A stretch of DNA of 64,000 nucleotides, taken from Peribacillus huizhouensis (GTDB lineage Bacteria; Bacillota; Bacilli; Bacillales; DSM-1321). Under the pieces are notes generated by a model, which was not told where the DNA came from, did not search any database, and was given only the letters and a program-made list of their open reading frames with translations. Of the stretch, positions 8,430-16,683 are shown in pieces. The translations under genes and the position numbers were made by a program. Numbering within the stretch: position 1 is the stretch's first letter; each line of letters opens with the position of its first letter. The DNA lies in the NCBI RefSeq assembly GCF_014138605.1, contig NZ_JACJHX010000002.1:287899-351898 (forward strand), in the 5' to 3' direction.

Positions 8430-9512
8430 TTAAGGATTAATCATAATTTTCAATGTATTCGTCTTATCATGAATAGCCTTTTCAAACGCTTCTTTCACGT
8501 CAGTGAGTTGATATTGATTTGTAATCATTTTCTCAATATCAACTTCTTTACTAGCAAGCATTTCAATGGCTTTTGGGTAGGTGTGATGGTAACGGAAGAC
8601 ACCCATTAGATCAATTTCTTTATCAATAATCTTGCTAATGCTGACAGGTACTTCATCTTGAGGGGACATTCCAACAATGACGACTCTTCCGCCTCTTCTG
8701 ACCGATGAAATCGTTCCTTGTACAGCTTTCGGATTACCGGCTGTTTCAATGGCAAGATCGACTCCAACACCATTCGTATATTTCATGACTTTATCGTCAA
8801 GATTGTCTTCGCGTAAATTGATTGTATGAGTTGCTCCCATTTCTTTCGCTACCTCCAAACGACTTTGCTCTAAATCGACTCCGATGATCGTTTTTGCCCC
8901 AGCCATTTTTGCCGCTGCTGCAGTTACTAGGCCAATGGGTCCCATTCCCATAATCACAACCGTTTCTCCAGATTGAAGTTTTCCTCGGCTAATGGCATGG
9001 ATTCCGACTGAAAATGGCTCAATTAGTGCTGCAGTTTCAAAGCTCATGCTGTCTGGAATAGGGAAAACTAGATCCGCTCTCATGGCAATGTATTCACAGA
9101 AAGCCCCATCATAGGGTGGCGTAGCAAGAAACTCTACATGTGGGCATAGATTATAGCGTCCCTCTTTACAATGATCACATTTTCCACAAGTCGCCCCAGG
9201 TTCGATAGATACACGCTGTCCCACTTGAAGTTCCGTAACCTTTTCACCAACTTTGACAATCTCTCCTGATGCCTCATGTCCTAAAATAATGGGTTTTTCT
9301 ACAATAAAGTCGCCAATTTTCCCATGCTCATAATAATGAACATCTGATCCACATAACCCTACCGTTTTGATTCGAATTAAAACCTCGTCAGCTTCTGGTG
9401 TTGGAATTTCCCTTTTCTGTATTTCAATATTTTTTACTTCGGTTAGTACTGCAGCATCCATCGTACTTTTTATATGTTTAGAATCATCTAGATTCGGCTT
9501 TTCAATTATCAC
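8430..9512 (-). CDS. Zinc-dependent polyol dehydrogenase (GutB/sorbitol-xylitol dehydrogenase type)
   Basis: Medium-chain alcohol dehydrogenase, very close in layout to B. subtilis GutB: catalytic-zinc region GLCGSDVHYYEHG with GHEASGEIVKVG, structural-zinc cysteines CGKCDHCKEGRYNLC, and FLATPPYDGAF. The NAD site is VIMGMGPIGLV. Expected reaction: NAD-dependent oxidation of a polyol to a ketose, for example sorbitol to fructose or xylitol to xylulose. A GTG at 9512 has AGAGGAAG eight bases upstream and is the best start (360 residues); a TTG at 9533 overlaps the previous stop. Last gene of an operon with a xylulokinase, which favours xylitol, D-arabitol or a similar C5 polyol. That substrate is an inference. 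Confidence 0.88.
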   Translation of the reverse strand: MIIEKPNLDDSKHIKSTMDAAVLTEVKNIEIQKREIPTPEADEVLIRIKTVGLCGSDVHYYEHGKIGDFIVEKPIILGHEASGEIVKVGEKVTELQVGQRVSIEPGATCGKCDHCKEGRYNLCPHVEFLATPPYDGAFCEYIAMRADLVFPIPDSMSFETAALIEPFSVGIHAISRGKLQSGETVVIMGMGPIGLVTAAAAKMAGAKTIIGVDLEQSRLEVAKEMGATHTINLREDNLDDKVMKYTNGVGVDLAIETAGNPKAVQGTISSVRRGGRVVIVGMSPQDEVPVSISKIIDKEIDLMGVFRYHHTYPKAIEMLASKEVDIEKMITNQYQLTDVKEAFEKAIHDKTNTLKIMINP

Positions 9513-9535
9513 GTAGACCACTTCCTCTAACAAAA

Positions 9536-10510
9536 TTATTTTAGATATTCATCAACATTTTCATCTGTTACTAGCTCAAAAGGAATTTCATATTGTTTCT
9601 CAATGGTTTCCCCTTTGGCTGCTTTCACTGCCATATCAACAACTGTTTTGCCTTGTTCTATTGCATTTTGGTACACTGTTGCAATCATTTCACCTTTTTT
9701 GACTGCTTGAAGGGCATCATGAACCCCATCAACACCTACAACAGGTACATCTGTCATACCTTTGGCACGTAGCGCATTGATTGCTCCAATTGCCATTTCA
9801 TCATTTTGAGCAATAACGGCATTAATTTTATCACCGTGTGTTTGAATCCAGTTTTCCATAATGGTCATAGCCTCAGCTCTAGACCAGTTTGCTGTTTGCT
9901 CTGCGATTAATTTAATGTCTTTATTTTTTTCTAGAATATTGTCTATTCCTTCACGTCTTTTTGTTTGGCCAGTTTGTCCAATTGGACCTTCTAATAGAAC
10001 AACATTCCCTTTTCCACCTAATGCATCTACAATTTGTTGTGCTTCTGTTTCACCGGCAACAACATCTGGAGAACCAATATAAGAGTTTAATTTTTCAGAT
10101 GTCAAGAACGCATTAACGCCTAATACCGGTGTGCCTGCATTAACAATCTCATCCACAGTTGCATTTAACGCTTCTTCATCAATGGGGTTCACAATAATCG
10201 CATCTACTTTTTGACTTTCTAAGTTTTTTAATTGTGAAATAGCTGTGCTAACATCATAGTTTCCATCCATTACTACAAGGTCTACCCCTATTTCCTTCGC
10301 ATGCGCTTTCATTGCTTCCGTTAGATTCGTTGCAAATTCTCCTCGTAGACCATAAACCTGAAAGCCAATTTTAATCGAATCAGAATCTTTCTTTTGTTTG
10401 CTATCTCCACTACCTGAACTTGTTTCAAGATTGGAGCTACAAGCAGCGACCATTGTGGTCATGATTAATAGAACGAGCAGTAATAGTGACCCTTTAATTT
10501 TTTTCATCAT
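9536..10510 (-). CDS. Sugar ABC transporter substrate-binding lipoprotein (RbsB-like)
   Basis: 324-residue periplasmic-binding-protein-I lipoprotein. The signal peptide ends in a lipobox (MVAAC, cysteine at about 24), followed by a Ser/Gly-rich linker. Typical fold features follow: IGFQVYGLRGEFATNLTEAM, then LESQKVDAIIVNPIDEEA and VVGVDGVHDALQAVKKGEM. It would capture a monosaccharide or polyol outside the cell and hand it to the permease encoded just upstream. It sits 60 bp after the permease and 2 bp before the extended dehydrogenase frame. Confidence 0.93.
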   Translation of the reverse strand: MMKKIKGSLLLLVLLIMTTMVAACSSNLETSSGSGDSKQKKDSDSIKIGFQVYGLRGEFATNLTEAMKAHAKEIGVDLVVMDGNYDVSTAISQLKNLESQKVDAIIVNPIDEEALNATVDEIVNAGTPVLGVNAFLTSEKLNSYIGSPDVVAGETEAQQIVDALGGKGNVVLLEGPIGQTGQTKRREGIDNILEKNKDIKLIAEQTANWSRAEAMTIMENWIQTHGDKINAVIAQNDEMAIGAINALRAKGMTDVPVVGVDGVHDALQAVKKGEMIATVYQNAIEQGKTVVDMAVKAAKGETIEKQYEIPFELVTDENVDEYLK

Positions 10511-10569
10511 AAATTCCCCTTTGTCATTTAAATTTTATTAAAAAAAGGTTAACCCTTCTCTTACCCTAT

Positions 10570-11547
10570 TTACACTCTCTTACGATCTACTAAAACAGCA
10601 ATAATAATAATTGTCCCTTTAACCACTTGCTGCCAATAAGAAGAAACAGCTAATAGATCTAATCCATTATTCAAAACGCCAATAATCAGTGCTCCTACTA
10701 ACGTCCCCCATAAACGGCCTCGTCCACCAGCTAAACTAGTTCCACCAATAACAACTGCTGCAATCGCATCTAATTCATAAGACATTCCAGCTTGTGGTAA
10801 ACCTGAAGAAACACGAGACGTAAGCAAGACACCAGCAAGACCTGCAAGTAATCCACTAATACAATAGACAGACATTAATGTTCTATCAACATTCAGCCCA
10901 GATGTTTTTGCAGCGTTTTCATTTCCTCCTACAGCATAAATATGTCGGCCTAATTTAGTACGATAGAGTAATACACTACAAAAACCAAAAACAATTAATA
11001 CGATCCAAACAGAAATTGGTATCCCTAAAAATCCACCTGTTCCAATAACCAAAAACGAATTGGACAAACCTGAAATCGGCCGACCATTACTATAAATATA
11101 GGTAAGTCCCCTTGCAATGGACATGACACCAAGTGTGACAATAAAAGGCGCTACTTTCCATTTTGCAACAACAAGTCCATTAACGAGGCCAAGAACAAGG
11201 CCAGTTCCCAAACCAGCAGCTATTCCAAGAAATAAATTTGTATCATTTCCGGTAACTAATGAAGCGGTAACAATCCCTGAAAAAGCTAAGATGGAACCTA
11301 CAGATAAATCAATTCCTTTTGTTAAAACAACAAAGGTCATACCAATAGCTAGAATGGCATTAATCGATACCTGTTTAAAAAGATTCAACATATTAGAAGT
11401 AGTTAAAAAGTTGGGACTTAATATCGTGATGACAATCACCAAAGCAGTTAGAGCAAGTAATATGCCATATTCTGATAATAAGTGGCCAAACTTTGGACTT
11501 CTCTTTTTGATTAGTTGTGTGTTGTTTGTAGACACATGGCTATTCAT
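10570..11547 (-). CDS. Sugar ABC transporter permease (RbsC-like)
   Basis: 325-residue polytopic membrane protein of the BPD_transp_2 family. Characteristic blocks: NAILAIGMTFVVLTKGIDLS followed by VGSILAFSG, then VAPFIVTLGVMSIARGLTYI and ELDAIAAVVIGGTSLAGGRG. The last is the coupling-helix region that contacts the ATPase. The ATG lies 1 bp after the ATPase stop, so coupled translation is likely. It forms the channel of the carbohydrate-uptake class 2 transporter together with the genes on either side. Confidence 0.94.
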   Translation of the reverse strand: MNSHVSTNNTQLIKKRSPKFGHLLSEYGILLALTALVIVITILSPNFLTTSNMLNLFKQVSINAILAIGMTFVVLTKGIDLSVGSILAFSGIVTASLVTGNDTNLFLGIAAGLGTGLVLGLVNGLVVAKWKVAPFIVTLGVMSIARGLTYIYSNGRPISGLSNSFLVIGTGGFLGIPISVWIVLIVFGFCSVLLYRTKLGRHIYAVGGNENAAKTSGLNVDRTLMSVYCISGLLAGLAGVLLTSRVSSGLPQAGMSYELDAIAAVVIGGTSLAGGRGRLWGTLVGALIIGVLNNGLDLLAVSSYWQQVVKGTIIIIAVLVDRKRV

Positions 11548-11548
11548 A

Positions 11549-13060
11549 TTAAACCCCCATTTTATTGGCTGTAGCCAAACTTAATATTTTCTCTTGAGTC
11601 GCCTCTTTTGGACGAAGTGTTCCGGTTACTTTCCCTTCACTCAACACAATAATTCGATCACTCATTCCTAAAACTTCAGGCATTTCCGATGAAATCATAA
11701 TAATGGAGTATCCTTCTTTCGTAAGTTGATCCATTAACTTATAAATCTCTGTCTTAGCTCCGATATCGATTCCCCTAGTCGGTTCATCTAATATTAAAAC
11801 CTTCGGATCGGTTAACAGCCATTTTGCTAAGACAATTTTCTGCTGGTTCCCGCCACTCAGTGTTTCTACAAGTTGATTTCGACTATATGTTTTAATTTTA
11901 AGTTTCTTAATCATATCGTCGACTACTTGGGTTTCTAAATCCCGTTTCATCATGGGTCCTGACGTGAATTTATGGAGTGATGAGATCGTTATATTTTGCT
12001 TCACAGACATGGGCAAGACGAGCCCTTCTTCTTTCCTATCTTCTGTTACAAAAGCAATTCCATGTTTAATCGCATCTTTCGGTCCTTTTATTTTTACTTC
12101 TTTATTTTTTAGTTTGATTGTTCCACTCTCGAGAGGGATCATGCCAAAGATTGCTTTAGCAATTTCTGTTCGACCTGCTCCCATCAATCCAGTCAACCCC
12201 AAGATTTCGCCTTCTCTTAATTGAAAACTAACATTTTGAAAGTATCCTTTAGCAGTAATCCCTTCTACACTAAGAGCGATTTGGTCTTTTACTGACTTAC
12301 TTCTTTCAGGAAAAATATCCGTTAGCTCTCTTCCTACCATTTGCTTAATTAATGAATCATGATCAAGCGTTTTTGCTAAGTTCGTAGAAATATATTCTCC
12401 ATCTCGAAATATAGTAATATCATCCGCAATTTGGAAAATTTCATCCATCTTATGTGAAATATAAATAATTCCTTTTCCTTCTTTTTTTAATCGATTAATA
12501 ATACTAAACAGTTGTTCTACTTCTTTATCTGCAAGAGAAGAAGTAGGTTCATCCATAATGATTACTTTCGAATCATATGAAACAGCTTTTACAATCTCAA
12601 CCATTTGAATCTCAGAAACACTCAATTCTTTCATTCTCTGTTTAGGATCAATCGATAAACCAAGGTTTTCAAACATCTTTTTCGTATCTTTATACATTTT
12701 CGGATAGTTCACTAAATGAATTTTAGGATAAATGGGCTCTCTTCCTAAAAAAATATTTTCCGCTACAGTCATTTCAAAAATGGGGCTTAATTCTTGATGA
12801 ATCATCGCGATTCCATTGTCTAAAGCCATTTTAGGATTATCTAGAAAAATCTCTTTTCCCTCTACTAAAATGGACCCTTCGGTTGGTTTATGGATACCAG
12901 ATAAAATCTTCATTGCTGTTGATTTCCCTGCTCCGTTTTCACCCATGAGGGCATGAACGGTTCCTTTACGAATCTTTAGACTCACATTGCGAAGGGCCTT
13001 AACACCATTAAACACTTTTGAAATCCCTTTCATTTCTACTAATAATTGTTGATCGTACAT
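11549..13060 (-). CDS. Sugar ABC transporter ATP-binding protein (RbsA-like, two cassettes)
   Basis: 503-residue fused double ATPase. First cassette: Walker A GENGAGKSTAMK near residue 39 and Walker B VIIMDEPTSSL near 162. Second cassette: the divergent Walker A GLMGAGRTEIAK near 289, signature LSGGNQQK near 399 and VLILDEPTRGID near 415. This arrangement, with the second Walker A degenerate as GAGRTE, is the RbsA/XylG/MglA pattern. The start has AAGGAGG just upstream. An AAACGTTT palindrome lies 14 bp before the start, between this gene and the LacI gene. Confidence 0.95.
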   Translation of the reverse strand: MYDQQLLVEMKGISKVFNGVKALRNVSLKIRKGTVHALMGENGAGKSTAMKILSGIHKPTEGSILVEGKEIFLDNPKMALDNGIAMIHQELSPIFEMTVAENIFLGREPIYPKIHLVNYPKMYKDTKKMFENLGLSIDPKQRMKELSVSEIQMVEIVKAVSYDSKVIIMDEPTSSLADKEVEQLFSIINRLKKEGKGIIYISHKMDEIFQIADDITIFRDGEYISTNLAKTLDHDSLIKQMVGRELTDIFPERSKSVKDQIALSVEGITAKGYFQNVSFQLREGEILGLTGLMGAGRTEIAKAIFGMIPLESGTIKLKNKEVKIKGPKDAIKHGIAFVTEDRKEEGLVLPMSVKQNITISSLHKFTSGPMMKRDLETQVVDDMIKKLKIKTYSRNQLVETLSGGNQQKIVLAKWLLTDPKVLILDEPTRGIDIGAKTEIYKLMDQLTKEGYSIIMISSEMPEVLGMSDRIIVLSEGKVTGTLRPKEATQEKILSLATANKMGV

Positions 13061-13073
13061 TGGGAACCTCCTT

Positions 13074-13087
13074 CTTAAACGTTTAAG
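13074..13087. promoter_or_regulatory. Internal LacI-family operator before the transporter genes
   Basis: CTTAAACGTTTAAG is a perfect 14 bp palindrome with the central CG typical of LacI-family sites. It is the same core as the site in front of the xylulokinase gene at 15641. It lies between the regulator and the ATPase genes, so it could act on an internal promoter or as an auxiliary site for DNA looping. Confidence 0.7.
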
Positions 13088-13111
13088 TTAAAGAGAAAAT
13101 CTAGTGGAACA

Positions 13112-14128
13112 TTAAGCTGTTCCACATGATTCACGAATAACTAACTTCAATGGCAATGAGGTCGTGATAATCTCATCTTTAGATTTCAATTTATGCAAGG
13201 CATGAATTGCCTGCCTGCCCATTTCAAAAGCGGGTTGTGAGACGATCGTTAACTTCGGAGAACTTATTTCTTGCCACGGATGATCATCAAAACCAATAAA
13301 ACTAATATCTTTTGGAATACTAAGATTTTGTTCTTTTATGGCTTTAAGTGCCCCTATCATTAGCAGGTGATTCGTAGCAAAAATAGCTGTTGGTGGTGAA
13401 GACAAGTTCATCATTCTTATGACAGCCTGATAGCCCCCATCTATTTGTGCCTTCGTCCCTGTATTGTTTCCCCCAAATTGAATCAACTCTTCATCAATTT
13501 GTATGTTTTGACTAGTTAAAGCTTCGACATATCCTTGTTTTCTTTGAACCGTCGTACTAATTCCTGGTGAAGCCAAGATTAACCCTATTCTTTTATGACC
13601 GTTTTGCAGTAACTTCCTTGTAGCCTTGTAACATCCGTCAACATTATCTGCCTTAATGACGGGCAATTTAACATTTTCTACTTCACGGTCAATTAAAACA
13701 ATCGGTGCATTTGCTTTTATTTTAGTAGTACTTAATGTTTCCGATACAGGAGCAAGTATAATCCCACTTACTTGTTGTGCGGACAACAATTCAATTAACT
13801 GATTTTGTCTCTTTTCACTTTCCTCGGAATTAGCAACGACAACCTGCCAATCATAGTATTCACATTCCTGTTGAATCCCGTCTAATATTTCGGTAAAGAA
13901 AGGGTTGTTATCAGGTACAATTAATCCAATTAGCTTACTCTCGCCTCTCTTTAAGCTTCTAGCTGATTCATTTCTGGAATAGCCGATTTGTTTAATGACC
14001 TCATTGACCCTTTGGATTGTTTCTTCACTTGCTTCATCCTTATTGTTTAACACATTCGAGACCGTTGCTATTGAAACATTTGCCTGTTTTGCTACATCAT
14101 ATAGCGTAGGCCGCTTTTTTTGTACCAT
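13112..14128 (-). CDS. LacI-family transcriptional regulator of the polyol operon
   Basis: 338 residues. The N-terminal helix-turn-helix and hinge helix read TLYDVAKQANVSIATVSNVL, followed by ARSLKRGESKLIG. The remainder is a periplasmic-binding-like effector domain ending in LVIRESCGTA. It would bind the two AAACGTTT palindromes and release them on binding the pathway sugar. It is the second gene of its operon, 29 bp after the kinase, so it is likely autoregulated through the operator at 15641-15658. A GAGGGAGA ribosome site precedes the ATG. Confidence 0.94.
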   Translation of the reverse strand: MVQKKRPTLYDVAKQANVSIATVSNVLNNKDEASEETIQRVNEVIKQIGYSRNESARSLKRGESKLIGLIVPDNNPFFTEILDGIQQECEYYDWQVVVANSEESEKRQNQLIELLSAQQVSGIILAPVSETLSTTKIKANAPIVLIDREVENVKLPVIKADNVDGCYKATRKLLQNGHKRIGLILASPGISTTVQRKQGYVEALTSQNIQIDEELIQFGGNNTGTKAQIDGGYQAVIRMMNLSSPPTAIFATNHLLMIGALKAIKEQNLSIPKDISFIGFDDHPWQEISSPKLTIVSQPAFEMGRQAIHALHKLKSKDEIITTSLPLKLVIRESCGTA

Positions 14129-14157
14129 TTACTATCTCCCTCTACTATCCGATTACA

Positions 14158-15624
14158 TTATTTACTGGATAACTGCTTATATAAGTTCTGATACTTATGA
14201 AAGCTCTCTTTATATAGCAAATAATGATCTGTGCTAGGGGTTATTATAACATCATCTGCTCCATTCGTTACTTCATCAGGTTCTCTAAAGAAGCCAATTC
14301 CCATTCCAGCTAAGATTGCAGCACCAATAGCCGGTCCTTCAAATCGCGCGGATTTTTTTAGCTTAACACCTATGACATCTGATAATATTTGACTCCAAAT
14401 CTCACTTTTTATTGCACCACCCGTAATCACAAATGATTCAGGGGAAGCTATATTTTTTATCAGTTCATGACAGTCCTTCAAACTATATGAAACCCCTTCC
14501 AATACAGCTCGTACAAAATCACCTTTACGATGAGTCAAATTCATTCCGTTAAAACCGCCTCTAGCCGTTGAATCATTATGTGGTGTCCGTTCACCTGATA
14601 AATATGGTGTGAAAATTAGTCCGTTTGCACCTGCTTTTACATCTTTTGCTTTTAATATTAATTCTTCATAGTCTTCCGCCAATTCAAAAGCTTTCCGGAA
14701 CCACTTTAACGACTCTCCCGCAGTTAACGTTACTCCCATTGCATACCATGTATTCGGTAAAGCATGGCAAAATATGTGCAACGAAGAATTTGTTTTTGTC
14801 AGCAATTCTTTATCAGGTCTGTTATTAATTGGCACTAATACAACTCCTGAAGTGCCTACACTAATAAGTCCTTTATTTTCATTAAAGACACCGTTTCCAA
14901 TTGCCGCCGCCGCATTATCCGCAGCCCCAGCTACAACAGGAATTCCTTCCTTTAACCCTATTGCTCTTGCAGCCGTACTACCAATCTCCCCAATCACGTC
15001 TATGCTTTCAAAGACCGGTGGAAACCACTCAGGATTAAATCCAAGTTCATGGATAAGATCCTTATTCCATTTTCTGTTATAAACATCAAAAATTCCTGTA
15101 CCACTTGCATCTGTAACTTCTGTTGCCATAACACCTGTCAATTTATAATTAATAAAATCTTTAGGCATCATTATCGTAGCAATGCGTTTGTATGCTTCTG
15201 GCTCATTTCTTTTTAACCAAATTATTTTAGGTAGGGTAAAACCAGGAAAAAGAGTATTCATGGTTAAAGAGCGAAATCTCTCTTCACCAATTGTCTCTAA
15301 AACTTCTTTACATTCTTTTTCAGTTCTTTGATCATTCCAAAGAATGGCTTTTCGTATAACCTCACCATTAGCATCTAATAAAACACTGCTATGCATTTGA
15401 CCAGTGACTCCAATTGCCTCTACAAATGAGGGGTCATTATGTATAAATAATGTCTTTAAAGCCTTTTTTACAGCAAGCCACCATTCTTCAGGATCATGCT
15501 CCGTCCAACCTTCTTTCGGAACATCAAATGAATAGGAAACTTCACAAGACTCTATCATTTTTCCTTCTTTATTAAGTAAGATGACTTTTGTGCCACCTGA
15601 TCCAATATCAATACCTAAAAACAT
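14158..15624 (-). CDS. xylB: Xylulokinase-like FGGY sugar kinase
   Basis: 488 residues. FGGY-family features: the phosphate-1 loop FLGIDIGSGGTKVILL at the N terminus, GVTGQMHSSVLLD and ILWNDQRT as in xylulokinases, AGAADNAAAAIGNGV near the hinge, and the second FGGY signature ITGGAIKSEIWSQILSDVIG. It should phosphorylate D-xylulose with ATP to feed the pentose phosphate pathway. First gene of the operon, with AAAGGAGGG before the ATG. The QMH motif supports xylulose over glycerol or gluconate, but a related ketose cannot be excluded. Confidence 0.88.
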   Translation of the reverse strand: MFLGIDIGSGGTKVILLNKEGKMIESCEVSYSFDVPKEGWTEHDPEEWWLAVKKALKTLFIHNDPSFVEAIGVTGQMHSSVLLDANGEVIRKAILWNDQRTEKECKEVLETIGEERFRSLTMNTLFPGFTLPKIIWLKRNEPEAYKRIATIMMPKDFINYKLTGVMATEVTDASGTGIFDVYNRKWNKDLIHELGFNPEWFPPVFESIDVIGEIGSTAARAIGLKEGIPVVAGAADNAAAAIGNGVFNENKGLISVGTSGVVLVPINNRPDKELLTKTNSSLHIFCHALPNTWYAMGVTLTAGESLKWFRKAFELAEDYEELILKAKDVKAGANGLIFTPYLSGERTPHNDSTARGGFNGMNLTHRKGDFVRAVLEGVSYSLKDCHELIKNIASPESFVITGGAIKSEIWSQILSDVIGVKLKKSARFEGPAIGAAILAGMGIGFFREPDEVTNGADDVIITPSTDHYLLYKESFHKYQNLYKQLSSK

Positions 15625-15640
15625 TTCACTATCCCTCCTT

Positions 15641-15696
15641 TACTTAAACGTTTAAGTAAGTACTTTTATTAAATTATATTTTCATAACATTGTCAA
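15641..15696 (-). promoter_or_regulatory. Promoter and operator of the polyol operon
   Basis: On the minus strand TTGACA (15696-15691), 17 bp, then TTTAAT (15673-15668) form a sigma-A type promoter. Immediately downstream, covering the expected start of transcription, is the 18 bp perfect palindrome TACTTAAACGTTTAAGTA at 15641-15658. This is a textbook repressor position for the LacI protein encoded in the operon. Confidence 0.82.
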
Positions 15697-15860
15697 TATT
15701 TTTTTAGAAAAAACTCTAGCTCCTAGTGTAAGAGACAAACTTAACCTACTTCCTTATCTGATATAAACGCTAAAACGTGAATGGTATGGTACTTCGTATT
15801 ATTGTAAAGCAAGAGTCTGGCACCAAGATGATGGGCTGGCATGAGAAAAATGTTCTTCTC

Positions 15861-15905
15861 ACAAAAAAAAGTCAAAAACCTTGCAGAAACTATTCTCCGC
15901 AAGGT
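15861..15905 (-). terminator. Intrinsic terminator after the Excalibur remnant
   Basis: A CCTTGCGGAG...CTGCAAGG hairpin read on the minus strand, followed by TTTTGACTTTTTTTT. It follows the end of the broken Excalibur gene by about 35 bp. The 15697-15860 stretch shows no other feature. Confidence 0.7.
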
Positions 15906-15937
15906 CATTTCATCATTAAATACTTCCGCATCAAGAA

Positions 15938-16152
15938 TTAACGCTCACAAGTAATGCCATCATGATCACGATCTTTGCTACTATTCGCATCATATAATGT
16001 TTTCGATACAAAAGATTTGTATTTTGTTTTTCCGCCTTTGGTTTTTACAGTGGAAGATTTAGCTACCCCGCCTTGATAGTCCTTGTTCAGTTCTGTGCAG
16101 TTTTTGCACGTTTTGCTTTAGTAGCCGCTGCTTCAACCGTGGTTGAACGAAT
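15938..16152 (-). pseudogene. Broken gene for a secreted Excalibur-domain protein
   Basis: The minus strand encodes an Excalibur calcium-binding domain (KNCTELNKDYQGGVAKSS, then KDRDHDGITCER) with its conserved paired cysteines and DxDxDG loop, ending in TAA at 15940-15938. No start codon or signal peptide is available. The frame carrying the preceding segment (TTVEAAATKAKRAK, a plausible signal-peptidase region) is one base out of step. The slip falls at the AAAAA run near 16110, where one extra A would restore a continuous reading. The 5' end has been replaced by the terminator of the next gene. Two independent lesions argue for a true pseudogene rather than a single sequencing error. Confidence 0.75.
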
Positions 16153-16161
16153 AGAAAAATT

Positions 16162-16209
16162 AAAAAAACCCAAATTACCGTTTCTAAACGATGATGAGGC
16201 TAACTTGGG
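16162..16209 (-). terminator. Intrinsic terminator overlapping a stop codon
   Basis: On the minus strand CCCAAGTTA...TAATTTGGG followed by seven T residues. The 5' arm contains the last codons and the TAG stop of the small gene at 16200-16352. Confidence 0.8.
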
Positions 16210-16352
16210 TCGTTTTCGTCTAATGATAATGTGACGACTTTCGTATATTCGCCCTTTGCGATTTCTTCTGTCGATGCTGTCTTTTCAAGTTCGTCTTCTG
16301 TGTCAATTCCTTCAGCAATTATTGGTTCCTCAGTATGGTTTTGTTTTTTCAT
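16200..16352 (-). CDS. Small acidic hypothetical protein, 50 residues
   Basis: ATG at 16352 with GAAGGGG about nine bases upstream, TAG at 16202-16200. The product begins MKKQNHTEEPIIAEGIDTED and is strongly acidic, with a C terminus KVVTLSLDENDPS. No membrane segment or known domain. The good ribosome site and the dedicated terminator support a real gene. It sits directly upstream of the broken Excalibur gene, and its terminator occupies the place where that gene's signal peptide would be. Function unknown. Confidence 0.6.
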   Translation of the reverse strand: MKKQNHTEEPIIAEGIDTEDELEKTASTEEIAKGEYTKVVTLSLDENDPS

Positions 16353-16570
16353 GTTCGACACACCCCTTCATCCCTAGATTGTCCAGGCATGAAATCTTCA
16401 TTCAATGATCTGTAATAAACATCAACATTTTTTTACATTTCTTTTATACAAGCATTATATCGAATTAACAATATATCCCTATACTAAAACCTAGGTGGAT
16501 AGCATGCGTGGCTATCGTGGTATTGGCGCAGGTGGAGCCGATGCTGTTTCTTATTGTTACATAAAAATAA

Positions 16571-16662
16571 AAGGGTCAGACCTCACACTCTATATGCGGT
16601 TTAGTGTGTTTCTACTTCTGCACAATATCTAAACCATATATAAAATGTGAGGTCTGACCCTT
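16571..16662. repeat. AAGGGTCAGACC inverted-repeat element, copy 1
   Basis: 92 bp element with perfect 17 bp terminal inverted repeats AAGGGTCAGACCTCACA and an inner GGTTTAG/CTAAACC stem. It begins 22 bp after the livF stop. On its distal side the stem runs into TTTTATTTTTAT, so read from livF it has the form of an intrinsic terminator. The 16353-16570 stretch shows no gene. Confidence 0.85.
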
Positions 16663-16683
16663 CGTTTCGGGTATCCCTTCTTA

